A stretch of 36,664 nt of DNA from Tessaracoccus sp. OH4464_COT-324 (GCF_003932855.1 NZ_RQYZ01000024.1:1-36664), one strand, 5' to 3'. Positions 8,679 through 17,426 are shown, counted from the first letter of the stretch. A program made the numbers and translations. The notes: a model not told the origin generated them from the sequence alone.

Positions 8679-8707
8679 AAAGGAGCCCCACTCGCGGGGG
8701 CTCCTTT
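8679..8707 (-). terminator. Rho-independent terminator after rplQ
   Basis: Perfect 11-bp stem, arms 8679-8689 and 8697-8707 with a 7-nt loop, followed on the minus strand by a short T run. It starts 17 nt after the rplQ stop and separates the ribosomal genes from the ABC importer operon. Confidence 0.85.
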
Positions 8708-8723
8708 CGATTGACCCAACGGG

Positions 8724-9215
8724 TCACTTGGCCTCTTCGGCGGCTTCCTCCTCGGCGGCCTCGACGGCGGCCTCCTTGGCGGCTTCCTCCTTCACGGGCT
8801 CGGCCTTGGCTTGCGCCTTCGGCTCCGCCTTGGCTTCGGCCTTGTCCTTCTTGACAACCTTCTCGGTCACCAGCTCGATGACGGCCATGGGAGCATTGTC
8901 CCCCTTGCGGTTGCCGATCTTGGTGATGCGGGTGTAACCACCCTCACGCTCGGCCATGACCGGGGCGATCTCCTCGAACAGCTTCGCCACGACGTCGCGG
9001 TCGGTGATGTCCTTGAGGACCTCGCGGCGGTTGGCCAGGTCACCCTTCTTGGCCTTGGTGATCAGCCTCTCCGCCACCGGCTGCACGCGGCGAGCCTTGG
9101 TCTCGGTGGTGGTGATGCGGCCGTGCTCAAAGAGCTGGGTGGCCAGGTTGCGCAGGATCAGCCCCTGATGCGCGGGGGTGCCGCCCAGGCGCGGGCCCTT
9201 AGTTGGCTTAGGCAT
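8724..9215 (-). CDS. rplQ: 50S ribosomal protein L17 with an acidic/basic Ala-rich tail
   Basis: L17 of the large subunit, 163 residues. The first 115 or so residues are the normal core ([12 protein letters not shown], then the [15 protein letters not shown] stretch typical of L17). The last 40 or so residues are a low-complexity tail of Ala, Glu and Lys, first basic ([15 protein letters not shown]) and then acidic (EEEAAEEAK). Such tails occur in several actinobacterial ribosomal proteins and their role is unknown. It is the last gene of the alpha operon, 45 nt after rpoA, and is followed by a strong terminator. Confidence 0.97.
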   Translation of the reverse strand: MPKPTKGPRLGGTPAHQGLILRNLATQLFEHGRITTTETKARRVQPVAERLITKAKKGDLANRREVLKDITDRDVVAKLFEEIAPVMAEREGGYTRITKIGNRKGDNAPMAVIELVTEKVVKKDKAEAKAEPKAQAKAEPVKEEAAKEAAVEAAEEEAAEEAK

Positions 9216-9260
9216 TTCTCATTCTCCAGAAAGTGTGGTGAGCCTTCCGGCTCGGGCGGG

Positions 9261-10277
9261 TCAGTACTGCTCGGTCTCCGCGAACTCGGTGTCGTTGTCC
9301 TCGTCGTAGCGCTCGATCGCCTCCAGCGGGTCGAAGCCCGGGGAGGAGTCGCGCAGCGTGAGTCCGTAAGCCGCCAAGGTCTCCTTGACCTCGTCGATCG
9401 ACTTGCTACCGAAGTTGCGGATGTCCAGAAGGTCCTCCTCGCTGCGGGCGACGAGCTCACCCACGGTGTGGATGCCCTCGCGCTTGAGGCAGTTGTAGGA
9501 GCGCACGGACAGGTCGAGATCCTCGACGGGGAGGTTCAGCGACTCTGCGATCTGCTCGTCCACCGGGGACGGGCCGATCTCGATGCCCTCCGCGTGCACA
9601 TTCAGTTCACGCGCCAGGCCGAAGAGCTCGACGAGGGTGCCGCCAGCAGAGGCGACGGCGTCCCGCGGGAGGATCGACGGCTTGGTCTCGACGTCGATGA
9701 TCAGACGATCGAAGTCGGTGCGCTGGGCCACGCGAGTGGCCTCAACCTTGTAGGTGACCTTGAGCACCGGCGAGTAGATCGAGTCCACGGGGATTCGACC
9801 GATCTCGGCGTCGGCGTTCTTGTTCTGGGCAGCCGAAACGTAGCCACGGCCACGCTCCACCACGAGCTCCATCTCCAGCTTGCCGTTGTCGGCCAGCTGA
9901 GCGATGTGCAGCTCGGGGTTGTGCACCTCGACGCCTGCGGGCGGCTGGATGTCGGCGGCGGTGATGGCTCCGGCACCCGCCTTGCGCAGGTACATGACAA
10001 CGGGCTCGTCCTCCTCGGAGGAGAGTACGAGACCCTTGAGGTTCAAGATGATCTCGGTGACGTCCTCGACCACGCCCTCCAGGGTGGAGAACTCGTGCTG
10101 GTTGCCCTCGATCTTGATGCTGGTGACTGCGGCACCCGGAATCGACGACAGCAGCGTGCGGCGCAGCGAGTTGCCGAGGGTGTAGCCAAAGCCCGGCTCC
10201 AGCGGCTCGATGACGAACCGGGAACGGAACTCGGATACGACCTCTTCGGTGAGCGTAGGACGCTGAGTGATGAGCAT
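9261..10277 (-). CDS. rpoA: DNA-directed RNA polymerase subunit alpha
   Basis: The 338-residue alpha subunit, whose dimer is the platform for RNA polymerase assembly. The N-terminal domain (about 1-230) contains [23 protein letters not shown]. After a linker, the C-terminal domain (about 250-320) shows [14 protein letters not shown] and [12 protein letters not shown], the helix-hairpin-helix type fold that contacts UP elements and activators. The tail is acidic ([14 protein letters not shown]). Start ATG 10277 has AAAGGA at 6 nt; seven upstream in-frame residues (MVRKGIP) are not part of the conserved protein. It sits between rpsD and rplQ as usual. Confidence 0.98.
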   Translation of the reverse strand: MLITQRPTLTEEVVSEFRSRFVIEPLEPGFGYTLGNSLRRTLLSSIPGAAVTSIKIEGNQHEFSTLEGVVEDVTEIILNLKGLVLSSEEDEPVVMYLRKAGAGAITAADIQPPAGVEVHNPELHIAQLADNGKLEMELVVERGRGYVSAAQNKNADAEIGRIPVDSIYSPVLKVTYKVEATRVAQRTDFDRLIIDVETKPSILPRDAVASAGGTLVELFGLARELNVHAEGIEIGPSPVDEQIAESLNLPVEDLDLSVRSYNCLKREGIHTVGELVARSEEDLLDIRNFGSKSIDEVKETLAAYGLTLRDSSPGFDPLEAIERYDEDNDTEFAETEQY

Positions 10278-10352
10278 TGGTATTCCTTTCCGCACCAACC
10301 GCTATCTGATGGTGCGATAGCGGGGACCGAGGCGTCGGCCCCCGGTGAATCA

Positions 10353-10958
10353 CTACTTCGAGTAGAGCTCGACGATCATCTGTTCCTGAACATCCACCAC
10401 GATCTGCTCACGAACCGGGAGCTGGTGGACCAGGATGCGCATGCGGTTCGGGCGGGCCTCCAGCCATGCGGGCACGGTGCGCTCGTGGTGCGTCTCGCGG
10501 GCCACGACCAGCGGGTGCAGGTTCATGGACTTCTCCGCCACGTCGATGATGTCCTTCGCGGACACCCGGTACGACGGGATGTTGACGCGCTTTCCGTTGA
10601 CCAGGAAGTGGCCGTGCACGACGAGCTGGCGCGCCTGGCGACGGGTGGAGGCGAAGCCGGCGCGGTAAACCACGTTGTCCAGGCGCGACTCCAGGATGCG
10701 CAGCAGGTTGTCACCGGTCTTGCCGGGGACGCGTGCGGCCTCCTCGTAGTAGCGACGGAACTGCTTCTCCAGCACGCCGTAGGCGTAGCGAGCCTTCTGC
10801 TTCTCCTTGAGCTGCAGCGAGTACTCGGAGTCCTTGGTGCGGCCGCGACCGTGCTGACCCGGGGGGTACGGGCGACGCTCGTAGGACTTGTCGTTGCCGA
10901 CGAGGTCAGTCCCGAGACGACGAGACTTCTTGGTGAGAGGGCCGGTGTAACGAGCCAT
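10353..10958 (-). CDS. rpsD: 30S ribosomal protein S4
   Basis: S4, 201 residues, a primary 16S rRNA binder that starts 30S assembly. The N-terminus (MARYTGPLTKKSRRLG) is of the cysteine-free type, so it lacks the zinc knuckle of other S4 forms. The S4 RNA-binding domain is seen at RLDNVVYRAGFASTRRQARQ and HGHFLVNGKRVNIPSY. It is 75 nt from rpoA and 32 nt from rpsK. S4 autoregulates the alpha operon in some bacteria; I see no recognisable pseudoknot target here. Confidence 0.98.
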   Translation of the reverse strand: MARYTGPLTKKSRRLGTDLVGNDKSYERRPYPPGQHGRGRTKDSEYSLQLKEKQKARYAYGVLEKQFRRYYEEAARVPGKTGDNLLRILESRLDNVVYRAGFASTRRQARQLVVHGHFLVNGKRVNIPSYRVSAKDIIDVAEKSMNLHPLVVARETHHERTVPAWLEARPNRMRILVHQLPVREQIVVDVQEQMIVELYSK

Positions 10959-10990
10959 GATTCTCTTCTGTCCTTTCTATCTCGAACTGA

Positions 10991-11395
10991 CTAGACGCGA
11001 CGACGCTTGGGCGGACGGCAGCCGTTATGCGGCACCGGGGTGACGTCGGAGATGGTGCCGACCTCAAGCCCGATGGCGCCCAGCGAACGGATGGCGGTCT
11101 CGCGGCCGGAACCGGGACCCTTGACGAACACGTCGACGCGCTTCATGCCGTGCTCCATGGCACGACGACCGGCTGCCTCGGCAGCCATCTGCGCGGCGAA
11201 CGGGGTCGACTTGCGCGAACCCTTGAAACCGACGGTGCCCGCGGATGCCCATGCGATGACGGCACCGGAGGGGTCGGAAATCGAGATGATGGTGTTGTTG
11301 AAGGTGCTCTTGATGTGGGCCTGGCCCACGAGCACGTTCTTCTTTTCCTTGCGGCGCACCTTGGTGGTTGCGCCCTTGCGGCCTGCAGTAGCCAT
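10991..11395 (-). CDS. rpsK: 30S ribosomal protein S11
   Basis: S11, 134 residues, a platform protein of the small subunit near the mRNA exit and E site. Diagnostic stretches are [32 protein letters not shown] and the C-terminal [18 protein letters not shown]. The basic N-terminal extension ([18 protein letters not shown]) is common in actinobacteria. It lies 45 nt downstream of rpsM in the alpha operon. Confidence 0.98.
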   Translation of the reverse strand: MATAGRKGATTKVRRKEKKNVLVGQAHIKSTFNNTIISISDPSGAVIAWASAGTVGFKGSRKSTPFAAQMAAEAAGRRAMEHGMKRVDVFVKGPGSGRETAIRSLGAIGLEVGTISDVTPVPHNGCRPPKRRRV

Positions 11396-11440
11396 AAGTG
11401 TGTTTCTCCTACAGTCTTCTTCTTCGGCTCACCGCGAGGG

Positions 11441-11815
11441 TCAGCGGGCCTTCTTCTTGCCGGCCACAGCCTTCTTCTTGCCCTTGCGGGTACGCGCGTT
11501 GGTACGCGTGCGCTGACCGCGAACCGGGAGACCGGCGCGGTGACGACGACCCTGGTAGTTGCCGATCTCCACCTTGCGGCGGATGTCGGCGGCGACGCTA
11601 CGACGAAGGTCACCTTCGATCTCGTAGTTCGCTTCGATGTGGTCACGCAGTGCGATGAGCTGCTCTTCGGTCAGCTGGTGCACACGGACGTCGCCGCTGA
11701 CTCCGGTAGCGGCGAGGGTCTCGGCAGCGCGGGTCTTGCCAATGCCGAAGATGTAGGTGAGGGCGACCTCAAGGCGCTTTTCGCGCGGCAGGTCGACACC
11801 AACGAGGCGTGCCAT
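11441..11815 (-). CDS. rpsM: 30S ribosomal protein S13
   Basis: S13, 124 residues, a head protein of the 30S subunit that touches tRNA and forms bridges with the 50S subunit. It has [18 protein letters not shown] at the start, the helix-two-turn-helix segment [11 protein letters not shown] and the basic end [18 protein letters not shown]. It is separated from rpmJ by an unusually long gap of 190 nt that carries hairpins. Confidence 0.98.
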   Translation of the reverse strand: MARLVGVDLPREKRLEVALTYIFGIGKTRAAETLAATGVSGDVRVHQLTEEQLIALRDHIEANYEIEGDLRRSVAADIRRKVEIGNYQGRRHRAGLPVRGQRTRTNARTRKGKKKAVAGKKKAR

Positions 11816-11882
11816 CAGGCGGTACCTTTCTGGATTTCATCCGGTTCTCACGCCGGACGCGAAGGTGTGTGGCGTGTCGCGT

Positions 11883-11918
11883 CCCCTGTTGTCGTGGGGC
11901 CTCGGCCTTCGTCCGAGG
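11883..11918 (-). other. Two back-to-back hairpins between rpmJ and rpsM
   Basis: In the 190-nt rpmJ-rpsM gap, arms 11883-11886/11896-11899 and arms 11900-11905/11913-11918 form two adjacent stem-loops. No T run follows on the minus strand, so they are more likely leader structure or processing sites than a terminator. The rest of the gap (11816-12005) shows no gene. Confidence 0.4.
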
Positions 11919-12005
11919 GTGTGGGCTGGCGAACCAACCTTTTGCGATCACGTTGCTTCAATTGTCGGCGGTGGGGCTGGGGGCCTTTCCCGCGGCGTTC
12001 TGCGA

Positions 12006-12119
12006 TCAGCCCTGGCGCTGCTTGTGGCGCGGGTTCTCGCAGATCACCATCACACGACCGTGCCGGCGAATCACCTTGCACTTGTCGCAGATCTTCTTGA
12101 CGCTCGGCTGAACCTTCAT
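12006..12119 (-). CDS. rpmJ: 50S ribosomal protein L36 (zinc-binding form)
   Basis: A 37-residue protein reading [14 protein letters not shown] and ending [11 protein letters not shown]. Cys11, Cys14, Cys27 and His32 form the zinc ribbon, so this is the C+ form used when zinc is sufficient. The gene is first in the downstream part of the alpha operon, because a terminator lies between it and infA. AAGGTT-like sequence 5 nt upstream is a modest ribosome-binding site. Confidence 0.96.
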   Translation of the reverse strand: MKVQPSVKKICDKCKVIRRHGRVMVICENPRHKQRQG

Positions 12120-12242
12120 TCGAGCAACCTTTTCAATCAGCGACTGGGCATGTCTGCCCAATCTTGTGGTGGATAATCACGGCCCTTCCCTCGCGCGGCC
12201 ACCGGCAGGCGGCAGCATCCGGGCACTAAGGACCGACGGCCC

Positions 12243-12272
12243 ACTCTACGCTGCCACGCAGCATTTGGCCAA
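12243..12272 (-). promoter_or_regulatory. Probable promoter of rpmJ-rpsM-rpsK-rpsD-rpoA-rplQ
   Basis: On the minus strand, TTGGCC (12267-12272), an 18-nt spacer and TAGAGT (12243-12248). It lies after the infA terminator and before rpmJ, exactly where the next unit needs a start. It matches the TAnnnT pattern of actinobacterial primary sigma promoters. Inferred from sequence only. Confidence 0.45.
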
Positions 12273-12306
12273 TCTGCTGACGGAGGCGGGCCGCTGGGCA
12301 AATGAA

Positions 12307-12333
12307 AAACGTCCGACCAGGTGTCGGACGTTT
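12307..12333 (-). terminator. Rho-independent terminator after infA
   Basis: Perfect 11-bp stem, arms 12307-12317 and 12323-12333 with a 5-nt loop, followed on the minus strand by five T residues. It begins 11 nt after the infA stop, so infA is transcribed separately from rpmJ. Confidence 0.9.
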
Positions 12334-12343
12334 CCAGCCAAAC

Positions 12344-12565
12344 TCACTTGTGGCGGTACACGATGCGACCGCGGGTCAAGTCGTAGGGCGACAGCTCCAC
12401 GACGACGCGGTCGGCGGGCAGGATGCGAATGTAGTGCTGACGCATCTTCCCGGAGATCGTCGCCAACACCTTGTGACCGTTGCCGAGCTCCACGCGGAAC
12501 ATCGCGTTGGGCAGAGCCTCGACGACGGTGCCCTCCATTTCGAGGGCGCCTTCCTTCTTAGCCAT
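12344..12565 (-). CDS. infA: Translation initiation factor IF-1
   Basis: IF-1, 73 residues, an OB-fold protein that binds the 30S A site during initiation. The whole length matches the family: [19 protein letters not shown], then [21 protein letters not shown] and the end [12 protein letters not shown]. The ribosome-binding site is weak (GAGAG 4 nt before the ATG). It has its own promoter upstream and a strong terminator downstream, making it a single-gene unit within the superoperon. Confidence 0.98.
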   Translation of the reverse strand: MAKKEGALEMEGTVVEALPNAMFRVELGNGHKVLATISGKMRQHYIRILPADRVVVELSPYDLTRGRIVYRHK

Positions 12566-12610
12566 AAACTCTCATTCTTCCACTGGGACGGCCTTCGCTC
12601 GCCCCGAGAG

Positions 12611-12639
12611 ATTCTACTTAGTCACGACAAGGCCCCCAA
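12611..12639 (-). promoter_or_regulatory. Promoter of infA
   Basis: On the minus strand, TTGGGG (12634-12639), a 17-nt spacer and TAGAAT (12611-12616), about 45 nt before infA. The -10 box is five of six to the consensus and spacing is ideal. Confidence 0.65.
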
Positions 12640-12712
12640 ATCAACTCGCCGTGCCCGGGCGCTTCGGCTGGGGCGTCGGCGCGAAACCTGCCCCGGTCCC
12701 GGCCGAGGCCGG

Positions 12713-12724
12713 TAGCCTGCTCAC
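12713..12724 (+). promoter_or_regulatory. -10 box for a probably leaderless YCII-family gene
   Basis: TAGCCT (12713-12718) ends 6 nt before the ATG at 12725, so transcription would begin at or next to the start codon. There is no Shine-Dalgarno sequence. Leaderless mRNAs are common in actinobacteria. Confidence 0.45.
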
Positions 12725-13015
12725 ATGAGCTACTTCGCGGTCCACTACACCTACTCCACGGATCAGGCGCGCCTCGACGAGGTGCGGCCCCAGCATCGGG
12801 CATTCCTCGGCCAGCAGCCAAACCTCGTGGCCTCCGGCCCGCTGCTGGGCACCTCCCCGGGGCGGGCGCTGCTCGTCTTCCGCGCCCAGTCGGCCGACGA
12901 TTTGGCGGCCCAGCTCGACCAGGACCCGTTCCGCGTGGCTGGCCTCATCGTCGAGCGCGAGATCCTCGGCTGGCACCCGGTGCTGGGGGTTTTCGCCGAC
13001 GACGCGGCTAGCTGA
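12725..13015 (+). CDS. YCII-family protein (YciI-like)
   Basis: A 96-residue protein of the ferredoxin-like YCII fold. It shows the family pattern FAVHYTYSTD, RPQHRAFLG, SGPLLG, DQDPFRVAGL and a closing GWHPV. Family members are small dimeric enzymes or ligand binders with a conserved His/Asp pair; their reactions are mostly unknown. It is the only confident plus-strand gene in the window and is divergent from infA. Its last 8 bases overlap the end of the converging metallopeptidase gene. No ribosome-binding site is seen. Confidence 0.85.
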   Translation: MSYFAVHYTYSTDQARLDEVRPQHRAFLGQQPNLVASGPLLGTSPGRALLVFRAQSADDLAAQLDQDPFRVAGLIVEREILGWHPVLGVFADDAAS

Positions 13016-14474
13016 CCTGCTCCTTCGTCACCACCCAGGTGTTGCAGTCCCCCAGGGTCTTGGCGTAGAGACCGCGGGTACCCCAGTCGGTGAGCGAGTT
13101 GCGGTTGCCGTGCCGTGGGCTCTCCAGCATGGTGCGCAGCCGCTGCTGCCAGGATTCGTAGGTGGCGCCATCGAAGTTTAGGCTGTCGTTGTGCACGGTC
13201 ATCATCCCGGACCAGCACACCGCCTGCAGCTCGCTCCGCCTGGGAGCGTCCTCGGCAAACGCGCCCGTGCCGAAGGCGCCTTCGTGGATGCCCGACAGGA
13301 ACTGCAGGTGGTGGCCGTACTCGTGGTTCACCATCTCGTTGATGGAGTATTCCCACTGCTTCGCCATGTCACGGTGCTCTCCCCCGAAGAACACCGAGCC
13401 CTGGCCGCGCGCGCAGTAGAACGCGGGCGCCTCGAAGTAGCCGCAGTCGCTCTTCGATCCCTTACCGGGGAAGAACTGCACCTCCGGCATCGCCTCCGGC
13501 CAGCCCTGCTGCTTGATGATGGGCAGCCAGGAGTTGTGCACGCACGCCCACTGGGCCCGCACCTCTTGGCGCCACTCCTGCTCAGAGGTGATCAGCTTGG
13601 GTGTGGGGCAGCCGGTCAGCTGGGGCGGAATCAACTCGTAGAGCCGGTTGTTTACCACCACCGCGGGGTAGTCCTCCACCATCGGGATGAGGGGCGAGAA
13701 CGTCGGCTCCGGCAGCTGGGGCGGGTTCGGCTGCGGGTCGGGTACGCGCGATCCGCTCTCCGACGGGCCCGGCGGCGTCGGAGAGGACGACTGCGGGTGG
13801 GGCTGCGGAGTGGGAGACTCCACCGCCGTGCTGACCACCGGCTCCGGTGCGGGCTCGGCGGCGGGCCGGCGGCTAACGACGAGCCAGGCGGTCACCCCGA
13901 TCAGGGCCACGACAAGGCCGATGGTGAGTGTCCACACGGGCCATCCGCTGGGCGGCCCGGACGGTTTCAACGCGACGGGCCGCTGAGGCGGTACCGACCA
14001 GGTGGGCGCATCCTGGGGCTGCGTCGGCGGGTACTGGGAATCGGGCGGCGGAGCCTGAGGCACGTGCCCGCGGGGCGCAGCCCCCGGCGCCGCGACGAAG
14101 CCCGGCCCGGGCGCCCCACTCCCCTGCGGGCCGCCCGCCCAGGCGCCCGGCGAACCGGCCTGGCCCGGAATCTGGCTCGCGGCGAACTGTCCGGGGGCGT
14201 GGTGGCCGCCCGAGACGGCCTGGCCGAGCGCGCCGGGGGCCCCGGACGGGAACTGCGGCGCGACGAAGCCGGGGGCACCGGGCGCCGACGGCGCGGCTTG
14301 GCCCGCTCCCTGTGGAGCCAGCTGCCCAGCGGGCGCGGGCCCCGAGGGCTGCACCGGGTCAGGAGCTTCGGCGCCCTCCGGGGAGCCCAACGTCGGGGTT
14401 GCTCCCGGATCCTGCGGCTCATCTCCCTCACGCGGGTCGCCCTCCGGCGCGGCCCAAGATATCTGGTCAGTCAT
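13008..14474 (-). CDS. Membrane-anchored neutral zinc metallopeptidase (YpfJ-like)
   Basis: A 488-residue protein in three parts. Residues 1 to about 175 are a Pro/Gly/Ala-rich tail with no signal peptide, probably cytoplasmic. A single membrane segment follows (about 180-200: VWTLTIGLVVALIGVTAWLV). After a Pro/Ser-rich stalk comes the extracellular peptidase domain (about 270-488) with zinc motif HEYGHH (384-389) and a likely third ligand Glu415 in SELQAVC, the pattern of PF04228-type neutral zinc peptidases. Cysteines at CPTP, WACVH, DCGYF, YCARG, AVCW and GDCN suggest disulphides. I use ATG 14474, preceded by AGGAGG; the TTG just before is too close to it. It lies between map and infA, where ribosomal superoperons often carry accessory genes, and converges with the YCII gene. 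Confidence 0.85.
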   Translation of the reverse strand: MTDQISWAAPEGDPREGDEPQDPGATPTLGSPEGAEAPDPVQPSGPAPAGQLAPQGAGQAAPSAPGAPGFVAPQFPSGAPGALGQAVSGGHHAPGQFAASQIPGQAGSPGAWAGGPQGSGAPGPGFVAAPGAAPRGHVPQAPPPDSQYPPTQPQDAPTWSVPPQRPVALKPSGPPSGWPVWTLTIGLVVALIGVTAWLVVSRRPAAEPAPEPVVSTAVESPTPQPHPQSSSPTPPGPSESGSRVPDPQPNPPQLPEPTFSPLIPMVEDYPAVVVNNRLYELIPPQLTGCPTPKLITSEQEWRQEVRAQWACVHNSWLPIIKQQGWPEAMPEVQFFPGKGSKSDCGYFEAPAFYCARGQGSVFFGGEHRDMAKQWEYSINEMVNHEYGHHLQFLSGIHEGAFGTGAFAEDAPRRSELQAVCWSGMMTVHNDSLNFDGATYESWQQRLRTMLESPRHGNRNSLTDWGTRGLYAKTLGDCNTWVVTKEQVS

Positions 14475-14518
14475 CAACCCTCCTCGACGGCCAAGGCTAA
14501 GGGATCACCGGGTCACCG

Positions 14519-15331
14519 CTAGTCGCCCAACGGCGCGAAACGATCCCCCAGCTGGGACTCGCCGCCATCGAACTCGGTGAGCACCCAAAGGCCGTTCTCC
14601 GTGATCGCAACGGAGTTCTCCCAGTGCGCGCCGCGGGAACCGTCGCGCGAGATCACGGTCCACCCGTCGTCGAGTTCCAGGGTTTTGTGCGTACCGAGCG
14701 TGATCATGGGTTCGATAGCCAGCACCATGCCCGGTTGCAGAGGAACGCTGCGGCCGAAGGAGACGTAGTTCGGCACATCCGGCGACATGTGCATCTCGCT
14801 GCCGATGCCGTGGCCGGTGAACTCCCGCAGGATGCCGTAGCGCCCGTGCTTGCGCACCGTGCGCTCAATGGCGCGCGAAACGTCGGACACCTTCGCGCCT
14901 GCGCGCATCTTCCTGATGCCGGCCCACAGCGCCTCGTGACACACCTCACTGAGCCGCCGATCGGCGTCGCTCGGCTTGCCCGCGAAAACGGTGCGGGCCG
15001 CGTCGCTGTGCCACCCGTCGACGATGGCCCCGAAGTCTATGCTCACCAGGTCGCCCTCGTTGAGCACCCGCTCGCCCGGGATGCCGTGCACGAGTTCGTC
15101 GTTGACGGAGATGCAGGCGACGCCGGGGAAGCCGACGCCATACTCGGCACCGTAGTTGAGGAAATTCGACGTCGCCCCGCGCCGGGCGAGCACCTCGCGG
15201 CCGATCGCGTCGATCTCCGCGGTGGTGATGCCCGGGCGCACGGCCGCGGTCATCTCCTGGAGGCCCTCAGCGACGACGAGCCCCGCCGAGCGCATCTTCA
15301 CCAGCTGCTCGGCGGTCTTGATCTCGATCAT
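14519..15331 (-). CDS. map: Methionine aminopeptidase, type I
   Basis: A 270-residue MetAP that removes the N-terminal Met from nascent proteins. The full set of catalytic and metal-binding residues is present: His82 (VHG), Asp99 (SIDFGA), Asp110 (HSDAAR), His174 (TGHGIG), Glu207 (AIEPM) and Glu238 (HWENSVAI), with spacing matching the E. coli enzyme. There is no N-terminal zinc-finger or SH3-binding extension. The start overlaps the adk stop by 4 nt (ATGA), so secY-adk-map are translationally coupled. Confidence 0.98.
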   Translation of the reverse strand: MIEIKTAEQLVKMRSAGLVVAEGLQEMTAAVRPGITTAEIDAIGREVLARRGATSNFLNYGAEYGVGFPGVACISVNDELVHGIPGERVLNEGDLVSIDFGAIVDGWHSDAARTVFAGKPSDADRRLSEVCHEALWAGIRKMRAGAKVSDVSRAIERTVRKHGRYGILREFTGHGIGSEMHMSPDVPNYVSFGRSVPLQPGMVLAIEPMITLGTHKTLELDDGWTVISRDGSRGAHWENSVAITENGLWVLTEFDGGESQLGDRFAPLGD

Positions 15332-15906
15332 GTGAGCTGAGCCCGCTGATCCAGCTGATCGAACATCCGGCCCTGCACTTCCTCGACCGTGCCGGTGCCG
15401 TCAACCTCTTCGAGCAGCCCCAGGTTTTCGTAGTGCATGAGCAGCGGGGCGGTCTGCCCGGCATACACCTCCATCCGCCGACGGATGGTCTCCTCGTTGT
15501 CATCCGCACGGCCCTCCTTCTGGGCGCGGTCGAGCAAGCGAGCCACCAGCGATTCGGGGTCGACGTGCAGGCTGACCACCGCGTCCAGCGCGCGATCCTG
15601 CCGCTCCAGGTATTCGTCCAGGAAATGCACCTGGTGCAGGGTGCGCGGGAAGCCGTCGAGCAGGAACCCTCCCGCGCAGTCGTCCTGGCTGAGCCGGTCG
15701 GCGACGATCTCCTCGGTGATCTCGTCGGGCACGTACTCGCCCGCGTCGATGATCTCCTTCACCTTGACGCCCAGCGGCGTCTGATTGGCGATGTTGGCGC
15801 GGAAGATGTCGCCCGTCGAGATGGCGGGGATACCGTATCGGGCAGCGAGTCCGGCGGCCTGGGTGCCCTTGCCTGCACCCGGCGCGCCCATGATCAGCAA
15901 CCTCAC
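15328..15906 (-). CDS. adk: Adenylate kinase (short form)
   Basis: A 192-residue kinase that interconverts ATP + AMP and 2 ADP. P-loop GAPGAGKGT (8-16), AMP-binding STGDIFR and LDGFPRT, and the arginines of the [13 protein letters not shown] segment are visible. The LID is short and lacks the zinc-binding cysteines, as usual in actinobacteria. It overlaps both neighbours by 4 nt: secY upstream and map downstream. Confidence 0.98.
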   Translation of the reverse strand: MRLLIMGAPGAGKGTQAAGLAARYGIPAISTGDIFRANIANQTPLGVKVKEIIDAGEYVPDEITEEIVADRLSQDDCAGGFLLDGFPRTLHQVHFLDEYLERQDRALDAVVSLHVDPESLVARLLDRAQKEGRADDNEETIRRRMEVYAGQTAPLLMHYENLGLLEEVDGTGTVEEVQGRMFDQLDQRAQLT

Positions 15907-17219
15907 TTGAGGAACCCTTCGTAGTTGCGCTGCTGGAGCTGGCTCTCGATCCGTTTGATGGTGTCAAGGCCAACGCCCACGATGATGAGGATCGACGTGC
16001 CGCCGAACGGGAAGTTCCGGTTCGCGCCAACCAGCATGAAGGCAATGGTGGGCAGAGCAGCGATCAGTGCCAGGTAGAGCGAGCCGGGAGCGGTCAGGCG
16101 GCTGAGCACGTAGGCCAGGTAGTTCTCCGTCGGTTTGCCCACCCGGATGCCCGGGATGAAACCGCCGTACTTCTTCATGTTGTCGGAGACTTCCTGCGGG
16201 TTGAAGGTGATGGAGACGTAGAAGTAGGTGAACGCAATGATCAGCGCGAACTGCACCAGGTTGTAGACCACGGTGTGCTGCGCCCCGTCGCCCGCGAAGT
16301 AGTAGTTCACCCACTGTCCGAACGCGCTGTCCGGGCTGAATGTGGCCATCATCACCGGCAGGTACAGGATGGAGCTGGCGAAGATGACCGGGATGACGCC
16401 GGCCTGGTTGACCTTGAGGGGGATGTAGGTGGTGGAGCCACCGACCAGGCGGCGGCCAACCATCCGCTTGGCGTAGTGCACGGGAATGCGGCGCTGGCCC
16501 TGCTCGATGAACAGGATGGCGGCCATCACGGCCAGGCCGACGACGATGATCGCGACCAGGAAGAACCACCCACGCGCGCCCGGGTTGGTGGCCTTGACCG
16601 ACCAGATGCCGTCCGGGAACGAGGCCGCAATCTGGGTGAAAATCATGATGGACATGCCGTTGCCGATGCCGCGCTCGGTGATGAGTTCGCCCATCCACAT
16701 GATGATCGCCGTGCCGGCAGTCATGATGAACACCATCGTCACCATCGCGTAGATGGAGTCGGTGTAGAGAATGTTGGGGCAGCCCGGGAACAGCCGGTCG
16801 GTGTTGGCGAGCGTGACGAAGGCGGTCGCGTTCATCACCGCCAGCACCAGGGTGAGGTAACGCGTGTACTCGGTGATCTTCGCCTGACCGGAGGCGCCCT
16901 CCTTCTTGAGGGCTTCGAGCTTGGGGATCACCACGGTCATCAGCTGCAGAATGATCGAGGCCGTGATGTAGGGCATGATGCCCAGCGCGAACACCGACAA
17001 CTGGAGCAGCGCCCCACCCGAGAACAGGTTGATCAGCGAATACAGACCGGCCGCGTCGCCTTGGCTGGCGAGCGAAACGCACTCGCGAATCTGGGCCATG
17101 TTCACGTTGGGCGCCGGCAGCGACGAGCCGAAACGGAAGACGGCGACGATGCCCAGCGTGAATAGGATCTTCTTGCGTAGATCAGGCGAGCGGAACGCGT
17201 TCGCGAAGGCGGAAATCAT
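15903..17219 (-). CDS. secY: Preprotein translocase subunit SecY
   Basis: The 438-residue pore subunit of the Sec translocon, with ten hydrophobic segments. Motifs include [16 protein letters not shown] at the start, the plug region after [30 protein letters not shown] (partly quoted), and the cytoplasmic loop [13 protein letters not shown]. The conserved start is ATG 17219; 13 further in-frame codons upstream are poorly plausible because they fall in the leader. The ribosome-binding site is weak (GGGG). It heads the secY-adk-map unit after a hairpin that follows rplO. Confidence 0.97.
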   Translation of the reverse strand: MISAFANAFRSPDLRKKILFTLGIVAVFRFGSSLPAPNVNMAQIRECVSLASQGDAAGLYSLINLFSGGALLQLSVFALGIMPYITASIILQLMTVVIPKLEALKKEGASGQAKITEYTRYLTLVLAVMNATAFVTLANTDRLFPGCPNILYTDSIYAMVTMVFIMTAGTAIIMWMGELITERGIGNGMSIMIFTQIAASFPDGIWSVKATNPGARGWFFLVAIIVVGLAVMAAILFIEQGQRRIPVHYAKRMVGRRLVGGSTTYIPLKVNQAGVIPVIFASSILYLPVMMATFSPDSAFGQWVNYYFAGDGAQHTVVYNLVQFALIIAFTYFYVSITFNPQEVSDNMKKYGGFIPGIRVGKPTENYLAYVLSRLTAPGSLYLALIAALPTIAFMLVGANRNFPFGGTSILIIVGVGLDTIKRIESQLQQRNYEGFLK

Positions 17220-17275
17220 CCGGCCCCACTTTCCATGCAGACGTGACGAAACAGCCACAGGCTATGTGACAACTC

Positions 17276-17309
17276 GGGAAGCCTACCAAGCTTCCCGCGC
17301 TGGCCCCAA
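17276..17309 (-). promoter_or_regulatory. Probable secY promoter overlapping an inverted repeat
   Basis: On the minus strand TTGGGG (17304-17309), 18 nt and TAGGCT (17280-17285). The -10 box lies inside a perfect 7-bp inverted repeat (arms 17276-17282 and 17290-17296), so a regulator bound there could block transcription. It would give a leader of roughly 50 nt. Tentative. Confidence 0.4.
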
Positions 17310-17376
17310 GTCCGGGGGCCGTTTTGGGGACAATTGATCAAAGTTGGCTGCGCTTTCTCCGACCCCGAACAACGAG

Positions 17377-17410
17377 CAGTGGCCGGACCCCTGAGGGGAT
17401 CCGGCCACTG
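17377..17410 (-). terminator. Hairpin after rplO (terminator or attenuator)
   Basis: Arms 17377-17386 and 17401-17410 pair over 10 bp, and an inner 4-bp stem (17388-17391 with 17395-17398) continues after a small bulge. It lies 17 nt after the rplO stop. The minus-strand sequence after it is only moderately T-rich, so termination may be partial. Confidence 0.6.
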
Positions 17411-17426
17411 TTTGACAGCGATTGAC

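Noticed and set aside
8811-10994. Plus-strand reading frame of 727 codons opposite rplQ, rpoA and rpsD
   Set aside because: These three genes are certain, so this is an antisense shadow caused by GC-rich third positions.
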